From: Spirulina subsalsa PCC 9445
GTDB taxonomy: Bacteria > Cyanobacteriota > Cyanobacteriia > Cyanobacteriales > Spirulinaceae
Length of the DNA: 64,000 nt
NCBI RefSeq assembly: GCF_000314005.1
Contig: NZ_JH980292.1
Span: 3,010,779-3,074,778 of the forward strand
Direction of reading: 5' to 3'
Below are positions 17,055-26,035 of this stretch, piece by piece. The position numbers and the translations under genes are program-made. The notes beneath the pieces are model-generated. The model had not been told where the DNA came from. It saw only the letters and a program-made list of their open reading frames with translations, and did not search any database. The first letter of the stretch is position 1, and every line of letters starts with the position of its first letter.

Positions 17055-18908
17055 TTAAAACAAAAAGGTCAGCCGTAACGTACCAATCAGAACACTGGGA
17101 TTACGAGAGGTTTGATTAGGAGCCGTCAGCCAAATTAGACCGGGGGTGATAAAAATTTGGTCGGTCATTTTATAACGGTAAAAGCCCTCAATATGCCAAG
17201 GTACGGTATTCCCGGCGATTAAATCCGTAAAATCTTCACCTAAATTAGAGCCGAACCAATTGTTACCCGTGCGGAAAGGTTCCGGGACTTTGGCGCGGGT
17301 GGCGTAGGGAGAGGCTCCCACCACTAGGCCGCCTAAGTGACCGGGGCCGCCTAGGTCAGGAAAGGCGAGGGAAACGCCATAGGTGAGAACATCGGCGGAA
17401 CTGCCGGAATAGGGGGTACCGCCAAAGAAAAGGGGCAGGGTTCCCCCGGAGGTTTTGATCCGGTTATAGGCAAACCAGCCGTTAACGGCGAATTTGGGGC
17501 TAATTTCCCATAAGGCGGCGATTCCGTAAGAATTGACCCGTGATTCTTGACTGGGAATGACGGGGAAGTTGGCGAGGGTGGTTCCTTGGTCGCCAAAAAA
17601 GATGGGCAAACTGGCCACGGGACCGCCAACGTTGTGGCGACTGTAGCTATAGGTTAATCCGAAGGAAAAGTTATCGCTGGGTTGAACGGTGAGTTGAGCG
17701 AGAGCAGAATAACGACCGTCAAAGAGTCCCCCACTAAAGGGATTATCGGGTTGGGGACGGGTGGGGTCGTTGGCATAGCTGGCGAGGTATCCGGCGCTGA
17801 AACTGAGGCGATCGCTAAAATGGTGGCTAAATCCTAATCCGGCTCCTTCAAAGTTATAAATGGCGCTGCGTTGTCCAAAGAGGGAGAGGGAGCCGGTGCC
17901 GCCGTTATCATCATCCCAAAAACTGAAGGTGGTGGGGACATAATCATGATGTTCCCCCCCAAATCCCATGATGACCAGTTGGGTTTGCTGGCTGAGGGGG
18001 AATTTATAGCTGAGTTGGGTTAGACCGAGGGTATTGTTGCCCGGTAGGGAGCCAATGTTGTTAAAGGTTTGTTGACCTTCGGGGGAAAAGTCAGAACCGC
18101 CCTGAAAACCGCGCAGGGGGGAGGGGCCGTAGCGTAAACCCCGAGGTTGTCCGGGGTCAACCGGACCGACGGGACGGTTGGGGTGAAGCAGGTTGCCACT
18201 GGTGAGGCGGATTTTCAGTTCATCTTGGCCGGAAAAGCTGGTGAGGAAGTCGAGACGAACTCGGTTGCCAAAGATGGGGTTTTGGGTGGGGGTGGGGACG
18301 TTGATTTGTCCGGTGCGACCGAAAATGGCGGGAAAGGTGGAGGTGGTGCCGCTTCCGGTGAGGACATCGGTGAGGGCAAAAATGGCTTCTCCTCTCAGTT
18401 TGGTGGTGGTGGAAAATTGGTTATCTTCTAAGAAGGCGGTTCGACTTTCGAGGTGATCTACGCGGGTGCCGAGTGTCACCAGTTCGCTTTCAAATTCTTT
18501 GAGCAGTCGTTCTAATAGGTTGAGGTCTTCGCGGGTCACAAAATCGGCGGTAGATGCGGCGAGAATGCGCTGGATTTGTTCGAGGCAAGCGTTTAATCCG
18601 GCGGCGAATTCGTAACGACTCAGGGGGCGTTGACCGCGAAAGGTTCCGTCTGGATAGCCCACTAAGCAACCATAACGCTCTATGAGTCCCTGTAAGGCGC
18701 TAAAGGCCCAGTCCCCTGGGGAGACATCCCGCAACCCAGAAACGGAGTTCATTTGGCTCATGGGGGCGCTGTTGAGGGTGAAATCCTCAAGGTTTTGAGC
18801 GAAGAGGGGAAGGGGGGAGAAGGCGATCGCACCACTGCCTAATCCCAACAGGAGAGTCCCCAGTCTGCCCATGACACTGGGGGGTAGATACCGCGCAAAT
18901 TTTGACAT
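17055..18908 (-). CDS. SLH-domain, OprB-type iron-uptake porin
   Basis: A 617-residue outer-membrane protein. A signal peptide (residues 1-38, LGTLLLGLGSGAIAFSPLPLFA) is followed by an SLH domain (VSPGDWAFSALQGLIERYGC, YPDGTFRGQRPLSRYEFAAG) that anchors to the cell wall, a coiled-coil linker (DLNLLERLLKEFESELVTLG) and a long OprB-like beta-barrel ending in the aromatic LRLTFLF. Such cyanobacterial porins pass inorganic ions, and several are implicated in iron uptake. The promoter region contains Fur-like boxes (18957-19004) shared with the divergent lanM, which supports iron regulation. Solute specificity is inferred. Confidence 0.9.
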   Translation of the reverse strand: MSKFARYLPPSVMGRLGTLLLGLGSGAIAFSPLPLFAQNLEDFTLNSAPMSQMNSVSGLRDVSPGDWAFSALQGLIERYGCLVGYPDGTFRGQRPLSRYEFAAGLNACLEQIQRILAASTADFVTREDLNLLERLLKEFESELVTLGTRVDHLESRTAFLEDNQFSTTTKLRGEAIFALTDVLTGSGTTSTFPAIFGRTGQINVPTPTQNPIFGNRVRLDFLTSFSGQDELKIRLTSGNLLHPNRPVGPVDPGQPRGLRYGPSPLRGFQGGSDFSPEGQQTFNNIGSLPGNNTLGLTQLSYKFPLSQQTQLVIMGFGGEHHDYVPTTFSFWDDDNGGTGSLSLFGQRSAIYNFEGAGLGFSHHFSDRLSFSAGYLASYANDPTRPQPDNPFSGGLFDGRYSALAQLTVQPSDNFSFGLTYSYSRHNVGGPVASLPIFFGDQGTTLANFPVIPSQESRVNSYGIAALWEISPKFAVNGWFAYNRIKTSGGTLPLFFGGTPYSGSSADVLTYGVSLAFPDLGGPGHLGGLVVGASPYATRAKVPEPFRTGNNWFGSNLGEDFTDLIAGNTVPWHIEGFYRYKMTDQIFITPGLIWLTAPNQTSRNPSVLIGTLRLTFLF

Positions 18909-18956
18909 TGTTTTGTTTCCTCACAAACCTTTTTGGCAAGCTTGCCGTATTTTTTT

Positions 18957-18975
18957 AAGAATGATTATCATTCTT
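18957..18975. promoter_or_regulatory. Fur-like box, proximal to the porin gene
   Basis: The 19-mer AAGAATGATTATCATTCTT is a perfect inverted repeat about a central base and matches 14 of 19 positions of the classical Fur consensus. It starts 49 bp upstream of the porin ATG and so lies at its promoter; together with the next box it covers the divergent region to lanM. Binding is inferred. Confidence 0.75.
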
Positions 18976-18985
18976 GTACAAGTGT

Positions 18986-19004
18986 GAGTATGATAATCAT
19001 TATC
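18986..19004. promoter_or_regulatory. Fur-like box, proximal to lanM
   Basis: The 19-mer ending GATAATCATTATC matches 17 of 19 positions of the Fur consensus and ends 29 bp before the lanM ATG (19034). Occupancy by Fe-Fur would be expected to block lanM transcription in iron-replete cells. Confidence 0.82.
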
Positions 19005-19033
19005 ACTAAAAAAGGCAAGGGGGAAGCATTGCA

Positions 19034-22000
19034 ATGGCTGAAACGGAAAGGGGGCGAGGTGTGCAGGTCAAGAGTCCGGGCTGGTATCAGGCTTTACGGT
19101 TGGAGGAGCGTTTAGCGTCGGGACAACCGGGGGCATCTGGTAGCGAGAATCGCTACCTAGAGCGCTGGCGACAGCAAACCCCCTTTCAGCAAGAGGAGTA
19201 TTGGCGGCAAAAGTTAGCGATTGAAGGGATCAGTGAGGATCTGTGGTGTGCCGTGGTGGGGGAGTCTCCGGAGTCCTTGGCGCACCGTTTAACACCTCCC
19301 CAATGGTTGAAGCAACTAGAGAGCGCCTTTGGGCGAGCAGATTGGGATAATATTCAGATCGCCTCCGGTGCGGATTTAGCGGAGGAGCGTTTACTGGTGG
19401 GATTGCTCCATTGGGTGCGGCCGTTACTCAGTGAGGCGATCGCGCAGCGTCTCGGAACGAGAATCGCCCGCTTGGAGTCTCAACTCCCCCCCGCGCCCCC
19501 CTCTTGGGGTGTGGACAGCCTTAAACGCCTCTTACTGGGCAATTTACCTGAACAACTACTCAACTTCATCAGTCAAACACTCACCCTAGAGTTAAATGTT
19601 GCTCGTTTACAGGGTCAACTCTCAGGAAATACGGCGAAAGAACGGTTTCTGGACTTTATTGAACAGTTAAAACAGCCCGATTATGCGATCGCCCTTTTTG
19701 CAGAATATCCCGTCCTCACCCGGCAGTTAGTCCTACACCTAGAGCAATGGGTGAACAGTAACACAGAACTGATCCAGCGTCTGGTGGAGGATTGGCCCCT
19801 CATTTGTTCTCACTTCACAGCGCAACCTCCCGGACAACTGGTAAAAATTCAACAGGGGGCAGGCGATCGCCATTGTGGGGGGCGTTCCGTTGCCATCTTA
19901 GAATTTAGCAACCTGAAGCTAGTTTACAAACCCAGATCCCTCGCCATTGATCAACAATTCCAACAGCTTTTAGAGTGGTTTAATCCCCACCTTGAGATCC
20001 CCTTCCCTCAAGTTAAAATCCTCAATCAAGGACAATATGGTTGGATGGAATACATCGCCCCAGCCAGTTGTGAAACCCCTGTTCAAATTGACCGTTTTTA
20101 TCAAAGAATTGGTCATTACCTAGCCCTTCTTTACACCTTAGAAGCCACAGACTTTCACCTAGAAAATCTCATTGCTGCGGGAGAAAACCCCGTCCTCATT
20201 GACCTAGAAACCCTCTTTCGTCCCGAACGAATCGATCCCAACAGTCCCGAATCTTGTTTAATTGCCAATCAGAAAATAGCACAGTCGGTGATGAGCGTTG
20301 GTTTATTACCCCAACGCATCGCACTTAAAGAAAAATCCCCCGGTTTTGATGCCAGTGGTTTAGGGGCAGTGGGAGGAGAAACCCTACCCACCAGCAGCGC
20401 ACAACTCAGCGCAATCGGCACAGATCAAATGCGCGTTACCCGACAACCTGATATTCTTCCTTCGGCTCATAATCAACCCCAACTAGAGGAAAAATCTGTT
20501 CAAGCTTGGCAATATCAGAACTCAATCCTACAAGGTTTTACCACCCTTTATCATCTCTGTTTAAGCCACCGTTCCCAACTGCTTAATCATTGGCTTCCCA
20601 AATTTGCGAACTGTGAAATTCGGGTCGTTTTGCGTGACACCCGCCTTTATGGATTACTCTTAAAAGAAAGCTATCACCCCGATCTTTTACACAACGCCCT
20701 TGAGCGCGATCGCTTCTTTGATCATCTGTGGGTTGACGTTCCCCACCGTCCCAGCTTAACCCAAATTATCAACCTCGAAAAACAAGCCCTATGGCGAGGG
20801 GATATTCCCTTTTTTACCACCCGCCCCAACTCCCCCCACTTAGTCAGTGAAGGTCAAGAAATCGCCAACTTTTTTCAAAAATCTGGATTAGAACGGGTTA
20901 AGCAGAAAATAAACCGCTTAAGTGAAGAAGACTTACAGCAACAACAGGGATTTATTCAAGCCTCTTTAAATAGCTTAATTTTACAAAAAGCTGAACAAGA
21001 TAAAGATTCTAACAATCTCCAGCACTTACAGTTTACTCCCCTAAAAATTGCCCAAAATTCAGCCCCTTCTAGCCCTCTTCCCCCAAGACTAATCAACACT
21101 GCCCAACACATTGCCTCCCATCTCGAAAGCTTAGGGATTATCGAAGAAAATAAAGCCGCTTGGTTAGGATTGGGTACAGTGGGAGAGGGACGTTGGACGC
21201 TTAAACCTTTAGCCTGGGATTTATTTGAAGGACTTTCCGGCATTACCCTATTTTATGCCTATTTAGGCGCAGTCTCAGCCAATGCTGCTCACACAAGACT
21301 TGCTCAAAAATGCCTGAATACCATCCTCCTACAAACCCACTTTGATCAGCCCTTTATTCAATCCATAGGCGGCTTTAATGGCTGGGGAGGATTAATTTAT
21401 ACCCTCAGTCATCTCGGACACCTTTGGCAGCAGCCAGACCTATGGCAACAAGCTTTAAATTGGTCAGAAAAACTCCCCCCATTAATCCTCAAAGACGAGA
21501 GTTTTGATATTGTCTCCGGTGCGGCTGGTTGTATTTTAGGTTTAATCAGTTTATCTCGCTGTATTCCTGAACCAAACCTGAAAAAAATTGCCCAAGACTG
21601 TGGAGATCATTTATTAGCAAAAGCCCTCACTATGCCCCAAGGGATTGGTTGGCTAACCTTACCGCCTCGACAGCCGTTAAGTGGCTTCTCTCATGGAGTC
21701 GCTGGCATTGGTTTTGCTCTGGTAAAATTAGCCCAATTTACTGGAGAAAGTCGTTATAAAGCCGCTGCCCTAGAAGCTTGGAAGTATGAGCGCAGTTTAT
21801 ACCGAACACAGCAGAAAAACTGGTGTAATGCTCCCAATGAACCTCTAGGTTTTTCTGTGGGATGGAGTTATGGCGCAACAGGTATCGGTTTAGCCCGTTT
21901 GGGTGGGATTAATGGCTTAGATTCTGATGAGATTCAGACAGAAATAAAGGTCGCCATTGAGACTAACCTACTGGCTTTAGAGCAAGGATTAAACTGGGAA

Positions 22001-22306
22001 AACTATCAGGAAAATCATTCACTTTGTAACGGAATTTTTGGACGTTTAGAGCTTTTACAATCAGCTATTGTGTGGCAAAAAAGCAATCATTGTTTAAATC
22101 CTAAGCTAGAAAAAACTTATACAAATTATCTCAATTTAACTTTGGAGAGCTTAGAGCAGATGGGCTGTCGTTGTGGTGTTCCGGGGGGCGTAGAAGTATT
22201 AGGCTTAATGACAGGTTTAGCGGGGATTGGGTACGGTGCTTTACGTTTAGCTGAACCAGAAAAAGTTGCCAATATTTTACGCTTAGAGCCACCTAAAAAT
22301 TATTAA
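19034..22306 (+). CDS. lanM: Class II lanthipeptide synthetase LanM, cyclase zinc site degenerate
   Basis: A 1090-residue bifunctional enzyme that dehydrates Ser/Thr of a precursor peptide by phosphorylation and elimination and then closes thioether rings. The N-terminal dehydratase (DUF4135 type, about residues 180-650) has FHLENLIAAGENPVLIDLET and VLRDTRLYGLLLKESYHPD. The C-terminal LanC-like cyclase (about 715-1080) has GFSHGVAGIG (catalytic His887), but the zinc ligands are mostly gone: the usual WCxG is WSYG (Ser945) and the usual CHG is CNG (Cys998, Asn999). Cys931 (NWCN) and a late CRCG could substitute. The start is ATG 19034 after AGGGGGAAG. lanT follows 43 bp later; a Fur-like box lies upstream. 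Confidence 0.92.
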   Translation: MAETERGRGVQVKSPGWYQALRLEERLASGQPGASGSENRYLERWRQQTPFQQEEYWRQKLAIEGISEDLWCAVVGESPESLAHRLTPPQWLKQLESAFGRADWDNIQIASGADLAEERLLVGLLHWVRPLLSEAIAQRLGTRIARLESQLPPAPPSWGVDSLKRLLLGNLPEQLLNFISQTLTLELNVARLQGQLSGNTAKERFLDFIEQLKQPDYAIALFAEYPVLTRQLVLHLEQWVNSNTELIQRLVEDWPLICSHFTAQPPGQLVKIQQGAGDRHCGGRSVAILEFSNLKLVYKPRSLAIDQQFQQLLEWFNPHLEIPFPQVKILNQGQYGWMEYIAPASCETPVQIDRFYQRIGHYLALLYTLEATDFHLENLIAAGENPVLIDLETLFRPERIDPNSPESCLIANQKIAQSVMSVGLLPQRIALKEKSPGFDASGLGAVGGETLPTSSAQLSAIGTDQMRVTRQPDILPSAHNQPQLEEKSVQAWQYQNSILQGFTTLYHLCLSHRSQLLNHWLPKFANCEIRVVLRDTRLYGLLLKESYHPDLLHNALERDRFFDHLWVDVPHRPSLTQIINLEKQALWRGDIPFFTTRPNSPHLVSEGQEIANFFQKSGLERVKQKINRLSEEDLQQQQGFIQASLNSLILQKAEQDKDSNNLQHLQFTPLKIAQNSAPSSPLPPRLINTAQHIASHLESLGIIEENKAAWLGLGTVGEGRWTLKPLAWDLFEGLSGITLFYAYLGAVSANAAHTRLAQKCLNTILLQTHFDQPFIQSIGGFNGWGGLIYTLSHLGHLWQQPDLWQQALNWSEKLPPLILKDESFDIVSGAAGCILGLISLSRCIPEPNLKKIAQDCGDHLLAKALTMPQGIGWLTLPPRQPLSGFSHGVAGIGFALVKLAQFTGESRYKAAALEAWKYERSLYRTQQKNWCNAPNEPLGFSVGWSYGATGIGLARLGGINGLDSDEIQTEIKVAIETNLLALEQGLNWENYQENHSLCNGIFGRLELLQSAIVWQKSNHCLNPKLEKTYTNYLNLTLESLEQMGCRCGVPGGVEVLGLMTGLAGIGYGALRLAEPEKVANILRLEPPKNY

Positions 22307-22349
22307 ACTTTCTGGGAATTTATCGCTATTTTAAAAAGCTCAAAGGGAA

Positions 22350-24494
22350 ATGCTCTATAAAGTCGTTCTACAACACAATGAAGAAGATTGCGGAGCCGCT
22401 TGTTTAGCCACAATTGCTCAATATTATGGTCAGATTTTTGCCCTCAGTCGTGTCCGCCAAGTGGCAGGCACAGGCGCATTAGGCACAAATTTACTCAATT
22501 TAAAGCAAGGGGCAAAAGCCCTCGGTTTTGAAGCAAGAGGGGTTAAGGTTAACTTAGACCTCATTCAACAAGATATTGTCCCCTTACCGGGAATTATTCA
22601 TTGGCAAGGTAATCATTGGGTCGTTTTATACGGCACAAAAAAACAACAATACATTATCGGAGATCCTGCGGTAGGATTGCGGTATCTATCCCAAGCTGAA
22701 TTATTATCAGGTTGGGATAATGGGGTGATGCTTTTATTGCAACCTCGTCCTGATTTTAACCTTCAACCGGATGATCGTCATTTAACTACAGGTTTTCAAC
22801 GATTAAAACAACGGTTTTGGCAACAACGCCATCTCTTGTTACAAGTCCTAGGGATTAATCTAGTTTTTGGGCTACTTTCTCTTATCTCTCCCTTCTTCTT
22901 ACAATTGCTCACTGATGAAGTGTTAGTGCGTCAGGATGTTTCTTTTTTAAACAGCTTGATGATTGTTGTTTTTGTTTCTAATTTATTCCGCAGTGGTTTA
23001 AGGTTTATTCAATCCTACATTATAACCTATTTTGCCCAAGGGTTAGAGTTAGATTTGGTTTTAGAATTTTGTGCCGCTTTACTAAAACTTCCTTTAACCT
23101 ATTATGAATCCCATCGCAGTGGTGAGGTGGCCAGCCGTTTACGAGATATTCAAGCGGTGAATCAATTTATCTCTCAGGTGATTATTTTACTCCCTAGTCA
23201 GTTTCTGATTGCTGGGGTATCTCTGGGGTTGATTTTTATTTATGATTTTCGTTTAGTTTTAGCCACCCTAATTTTAGCGGCTATTATGACATTAGTCACG
23301 GTTGCTTTTTTAAAGCCGATTCAACAAAAAACCCAAAGCCTTTTAGCATTAACGGCAGAAAACCAAGGGGTGTTAATTGAAACTTTTAAGTCAGCCATAT
23401 TACTAAAAACAAAAAGTGCTAGTGGAGAGTTTTTAGAAGAGTTTCAGTCTCGCTTTGGGCGGCAAGCTCATCTTAATTTTCAGCGTTTAAAGTTGGCTCT
23501 GGGAAATACGGCATTTTCTAATTTAGTATTCTTACTGGGAGAGGCTATATTTCTTTGGGTGGGCAGTCAGTTAGTCTTTGCTGAACGTCTCACCATTGGT
23601 CAGTTGGTGGCTTGTAATATTATGAATCGTAATTGTTTGGCTTTCGTGGTCAGTTTAATTGAATGGGTCAATCAGTTTATTTTTGTTAAGATTGCTTTAC
23701 AACGGCTCAATGATGTAACTGGGAGTCAGTTAGAGGTTCAGAAATTAGAACGAAAACCTTGGGTCAATTTAGCAGCCAATGATCAGATTATTTTTGAAGA
23801 TGTAACCTTTTATCATCCGGGACGTTTAGAGCTTTTAAAGAATTTTTCGCTGCGGCTACCGGGAGGACAAGCGATTGCGTTAGTGGGGGCTTCTGGTTGT
23901 GGGAAAAGTACCTTGGTGAAGTTACTGGCGGGGCTATATTTTCCCCAAGGGGGGTTAATTCGTATTGGCCCTTATAATTTACCGGATTTAGCTCTAGATT
24001 GCGTTCGTCAACAGGTGGTTTTAATTCCCCAAGAGGTTCACTTTTGGAGTCGTTCAATTATTGATAATTTGAGTTTAGGTCAGAGGGGGCTAAGTTTTGC
24101 CAAGATTGTAGAGGCTTGTCGGATTGCTCAGGCTGATGAGTTCATTGGTCAGTTGCCCAATCAGTATCAAACGATTTTGGGGGAGTTTGGGGCGAATTTG
24201 TCTGGGGGGCAACGGCAACGATTGGCGATCGCGCTGGGTATCGTCACAGACCCGCCCATCCTCATTCTGGATGAGTCTACGGGCAGTTTAGACCCCGTGA
24301 CGGAGGCGGCGGTGCTAGAGCAGCTTTTAGCCCATCGTCAAGGCAAAACTACCATTCTCATCAGTCATCGCCCCCCAGTCATTCGTCGGGCCGATTGGGT
24401 GGTGATGTTGGAAAACGGCAAGGTTCAACAGCAAGGTTCCCCTGAAGTTCTCCTGACTCAGTTGGGCAAGCATCTAAGTTTTTTGGATGGGTGA
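22350..24494 (+). CDS. lanT: Peptidase-containing ABC exporter (LanT, C39 peptidase)
   Basis: A 714-residue bacteriocin-type exporter. Residues 1-135 are a C39 Cys peptidase that cleaves after the double-Gly of the precursor leader: catalytic Cys14 in EEDCGAACLATIA, His in GNHWVVLYG and Asp in IGDPAVG. Residues about 160-450 hold the transmembrane domain (six hydrophobic segments, FGLLSLISPFFLQLLTDEVL onward). The nucleotide-binding domain has Walker A GASGCGKST, signature LSGGQRQR and Walker B LILDEST. It should trim and export the lanthipeptide, probably with an HlyD adaptor; the adjacent hlyD is truncated. It follows lanM on the same transcript unit, and a small hairpin lies after its stop. 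Confidence 0.93.
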   Translation: MLYKVVLQHNEEDCGAACLATIAQYYGQIFALSRVRQVAGTGALGTNLLNLKQGAKALGFEARGVKVNLDLIQQDIVPLPGIIHWQGNHWVVLYGTKKQQYIIGDPAVGLRYLSQAELLSGWDNGVMLLLQPRPDFNLQPDDRHLTTGFQRLKQRFWQQRHLLLQVLGINLVFGLLSLISPFFLQLLTDEVLVRQDVSFLNSLMIVVFVSNLFRSGLRFIQSYIITYFAQGLELDLVLEFCAALLKLPLTYYESHRSGEVASRLRDIQAVNQFISQVIILLPSQFLIAGVSLGLIFIYDFRLVLATLILAAIMTLVTVAFLKPIQQKTQSLLALTAENQGVLIETFKSAILLKTKSASGEFLEEFQSRFGRQAHLNFQRLKLALGNTAFSNLVFLLGEAIFLWVGSQLVFAERLTIGQLVACNIMNRNCLAFVVSLIEWVNQFIFVKIALQRLNDVTGSQLEVQKLERKPWVNLAANDQIIFEDVTFYHPGRLELLKNFSLRLPGGQAIALVGASGCGKSTLVKLLAGLYFPQGGLIRIGPYNLPDLALDCVRQQVVLIPQEVHFWSRSIIDNLSLGQRGLSFAKIVEACRIAQADEFIGQLPNQYQTILGEFGANLSGGQRQRLAIALGIVTDPPILILDESTGSLDPVTEAAVLEQLLAHRQGKTTILISHRPPVIRRADWVVMLENGKVQQQGSPEVLLTQLGKHLSFLDG

Positions 24495-24540
24495 AACCCA
24501 ACCCCTTAAAGGGTTTCGGCAACTGGGGAAATCTTTTTAT
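24493..24540 (+). terminator. Weak terminator-like hairpin after lanT
   Basis: GAAACCC (24493-24499) pairs with GGGTTTC (24511-24517), and a T-rich run CTTTTTATTTT follows about 16 nt later. The spacing is long for a classical terminator, so partial read-through into the precursor gene is possible. Confidence 0.35.
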
Positions 24541-24543
24541 TTT

Positions 24544-24562
24544 GATAATGATTATCGTTCTC
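24544..24562. promoter_or_regulatory. Fur-like box upstream of the lanthipeptide precursor
   Basis: GATAATGATTATCGTTCTC matches 16 of 19 positions of the Fur consensus and ends 68 bp before the precursor ATG. It suggests that the precursor has its own iron-responsive promoter, separate from that of lanM-lanT. Confidence 0.75.
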
Positions 24563-24630
24563 AGTTTTGGGGTAAGATAAAAGCGGGGTGCATTCCGCTC
24601 CCCTCCAACTGAACCTATAGGAGGTTAACG

Positions 24631-24864
24631 ATGTCTAATTTTGAAATCACCCGTGCGTGGAAAGATCCAGAGTATCGCGCCAGTCTCAGCGCAGAACAAC
24701 GCCGTCTGTTGCCTGAAAATCCGGCAGGTCTGATTGAATTGAGCGATGAAGATATGTCTTCTTTGGCCGGTGGCTGTACGACTTGCACCGGTGGCACGGG
24801 CTTCACCCACACTTGCAACTGGTCTTGTGGCCTTGAAGCAGAGGACAGTTTGACCATCAGTTAG
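24631..24864 (+). CDS. lanA: Class II lanthipeptide precursor (mersacidin/lichenicidin-type leader)
   Basis: A 77-residue peptide. Residues 1-48 form the leader: EITRAWKDPEYRASLS and LPENPAGLIELSDEDM are typical of the mersacidin/lichenicidin-type leader family, ending in the double-Gly LAGG cleaved by C39 peptidases. The 29-residue core has Cys at core positions 1, 4, 14 and 18, and dehydratable Ser/Thr at 2, 3, 5, 8, 11, 13, 17, 25, 27 and 29, so up to four thioether rings are possible. The core begins CTTCTGGTGF and ends in an acidic, ring-free tail (LEAEDSLTIS). A strong AGGAGG (24618-24623) precedes the ATG by 7 nt, and a Fur-like box lies upstream. Ring pattern and target are unknown. 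Confidence 0.92.
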   Translation: MSNFEITRAWKDPEYRASLSAEQRRLLPENPAGLIELSDEDMSSLAGGCTTCTGGTGFTHTCNWSCGLEAEDSLTIS

Positions 24865-24972
24865 GCACTCAAACCTCATCTTTCTCAGGGTCGCCCCACA
24901 AAAAAGCACCCCAAAATCCTTGGACAAAAAAGTATTGTGCCGGGATCTTAGGGTGATAGTTGTTCACGGTTT

Positions 24973-25005
24973 AAGACCCAGATTTTACTCTGGGTCTTCT
25001 TTATA
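24973..25005 (+). terminator. Intrinsic terminator between lanA and hlyD
   Basis: A perfect 10-bp stem AAGACCCAGA / TCTGGGTCTT with a 6-nt loop (24973-24998) is followed by CTTTATATTTT. It would end the precursor transcript and leave the truncated hlyD poorly transcribed. Confidence 0.75.
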
Positions 25006-25015
25006 TTTTAACCTT

Positions 25016-26035
25016 ATGGTCTATCCCGATCATCTCCCTCGACTCTCTGCCCAAGAACTACTTCCTCCCCTGAATCCTTGGTTACGTTGGGGGGGGCTGA
25101 CTCTTGGTGGAACAGCGATCGCCGCCTTCCTCCTGTCCGCCGTCATTCCTTACCCCGTGACAGTGACAGCCCCGGCTACTATCCGCCCTGTGGGAGAATT
25201 ACGCCTTGTGGAAGCACCGAGGGCGGGTATTGTTCAAGAGATCGTCGTGGGGGAGCATCAAGAGGTCGTAGCGGGGGAAATGATTGCCCGACTCGATGAC
25301 ACCCCCCTCAAAATTCAGCATAGGCAGATCCAAGGCCTGATCGACCGCCTCGACCAACAACTAGCACAAATGACCGTACAAATCACAGCAATGGATCGTC
25401 AAAGGGTGGCAGAAGAGGAGGGGAGTCAACGGGCGATCGCCTCAGCCCGGGCGGAATGGGCAGGACAAGAACAGGATTATCGCGATCGCCAACAAAACAG
25501 CCAACAGGATCTAGCCATTGCCCGCACCAACCTCCGCCAAGCCGAAGCCGAGTTAAAATCCGCTCAGGCCAACCTGCAAGCTGTGGAAGCCTCCCTAAAA
25601 GCCGCCCGCGCCCAACAGCAACGTTATGAACCCATTGCCCAACAAGGGGCTATTTCCCAAGATCAATGGGCGCAAGTTCAGTTAAGCGTCATTGAACAGG
25701 AACAAGCCCTCATCCGCGCTCAACAAGAGATTGAAACCCGCCAACAAGGGATTCAAGCCGCCCAGGCCACCTTAGAAAAAGCCCAAAACGGCCTCACTCT
25801 CAACAAGAGCGAAGTGTTAATCTCAGAACAGCGTTTCGCCCAACAACAGGCCACCCGTGAAGTCACCCTCGCCCGCCTGCAACAGGAACGGGAGTCCCTG
25901 ATCCGTCAACAGATTGAACTGCAAAAACAGCGCGATCGCGAACAACGGGAACTCGATCAACTAGAGCAAGAATTGCAACACACCCTCATCGAGGCCCCCC
26001 TGTGTACTACAAGCGGGGATGGAAGGACAGACTGA
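25016..26035 (+). pseudogene. Truncated HlyD-type membrane-fusion protein
   Basis: 339 residues from ATG 25016 (a TTG start at 24920 would run through the terminator hairpin and is rejected). A single membrane segment (residues about 24-46, GTAIAAFLLSAVIPYPVTV) is followed by the first lipoyl half (VEAPRAGIVQEIVVGEHQEVVAGEMIARLDDTP) and a long Gln/Glu-rich coiled coil. The protein stops just after TLIEAP, where HlyD proteins normally continue with a second lipoyl half and beta-barrel (APxxG...). In another frame just downstream one reads DILGASETLLQWILP, faintly like the lost second lipoyl half, so a frameshift with a deletion is plausible. The exporter adaptor is therefore probably non-functional. 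Confidence 0.75.

Noticed and set aside
24920-25015. TTG start giving HlyD 32 extra residues
   Set aside because: The extension would cross the perfect 10-bp terminator hairpin, and ATG 25016 begins a normal HlyD N-terminus.
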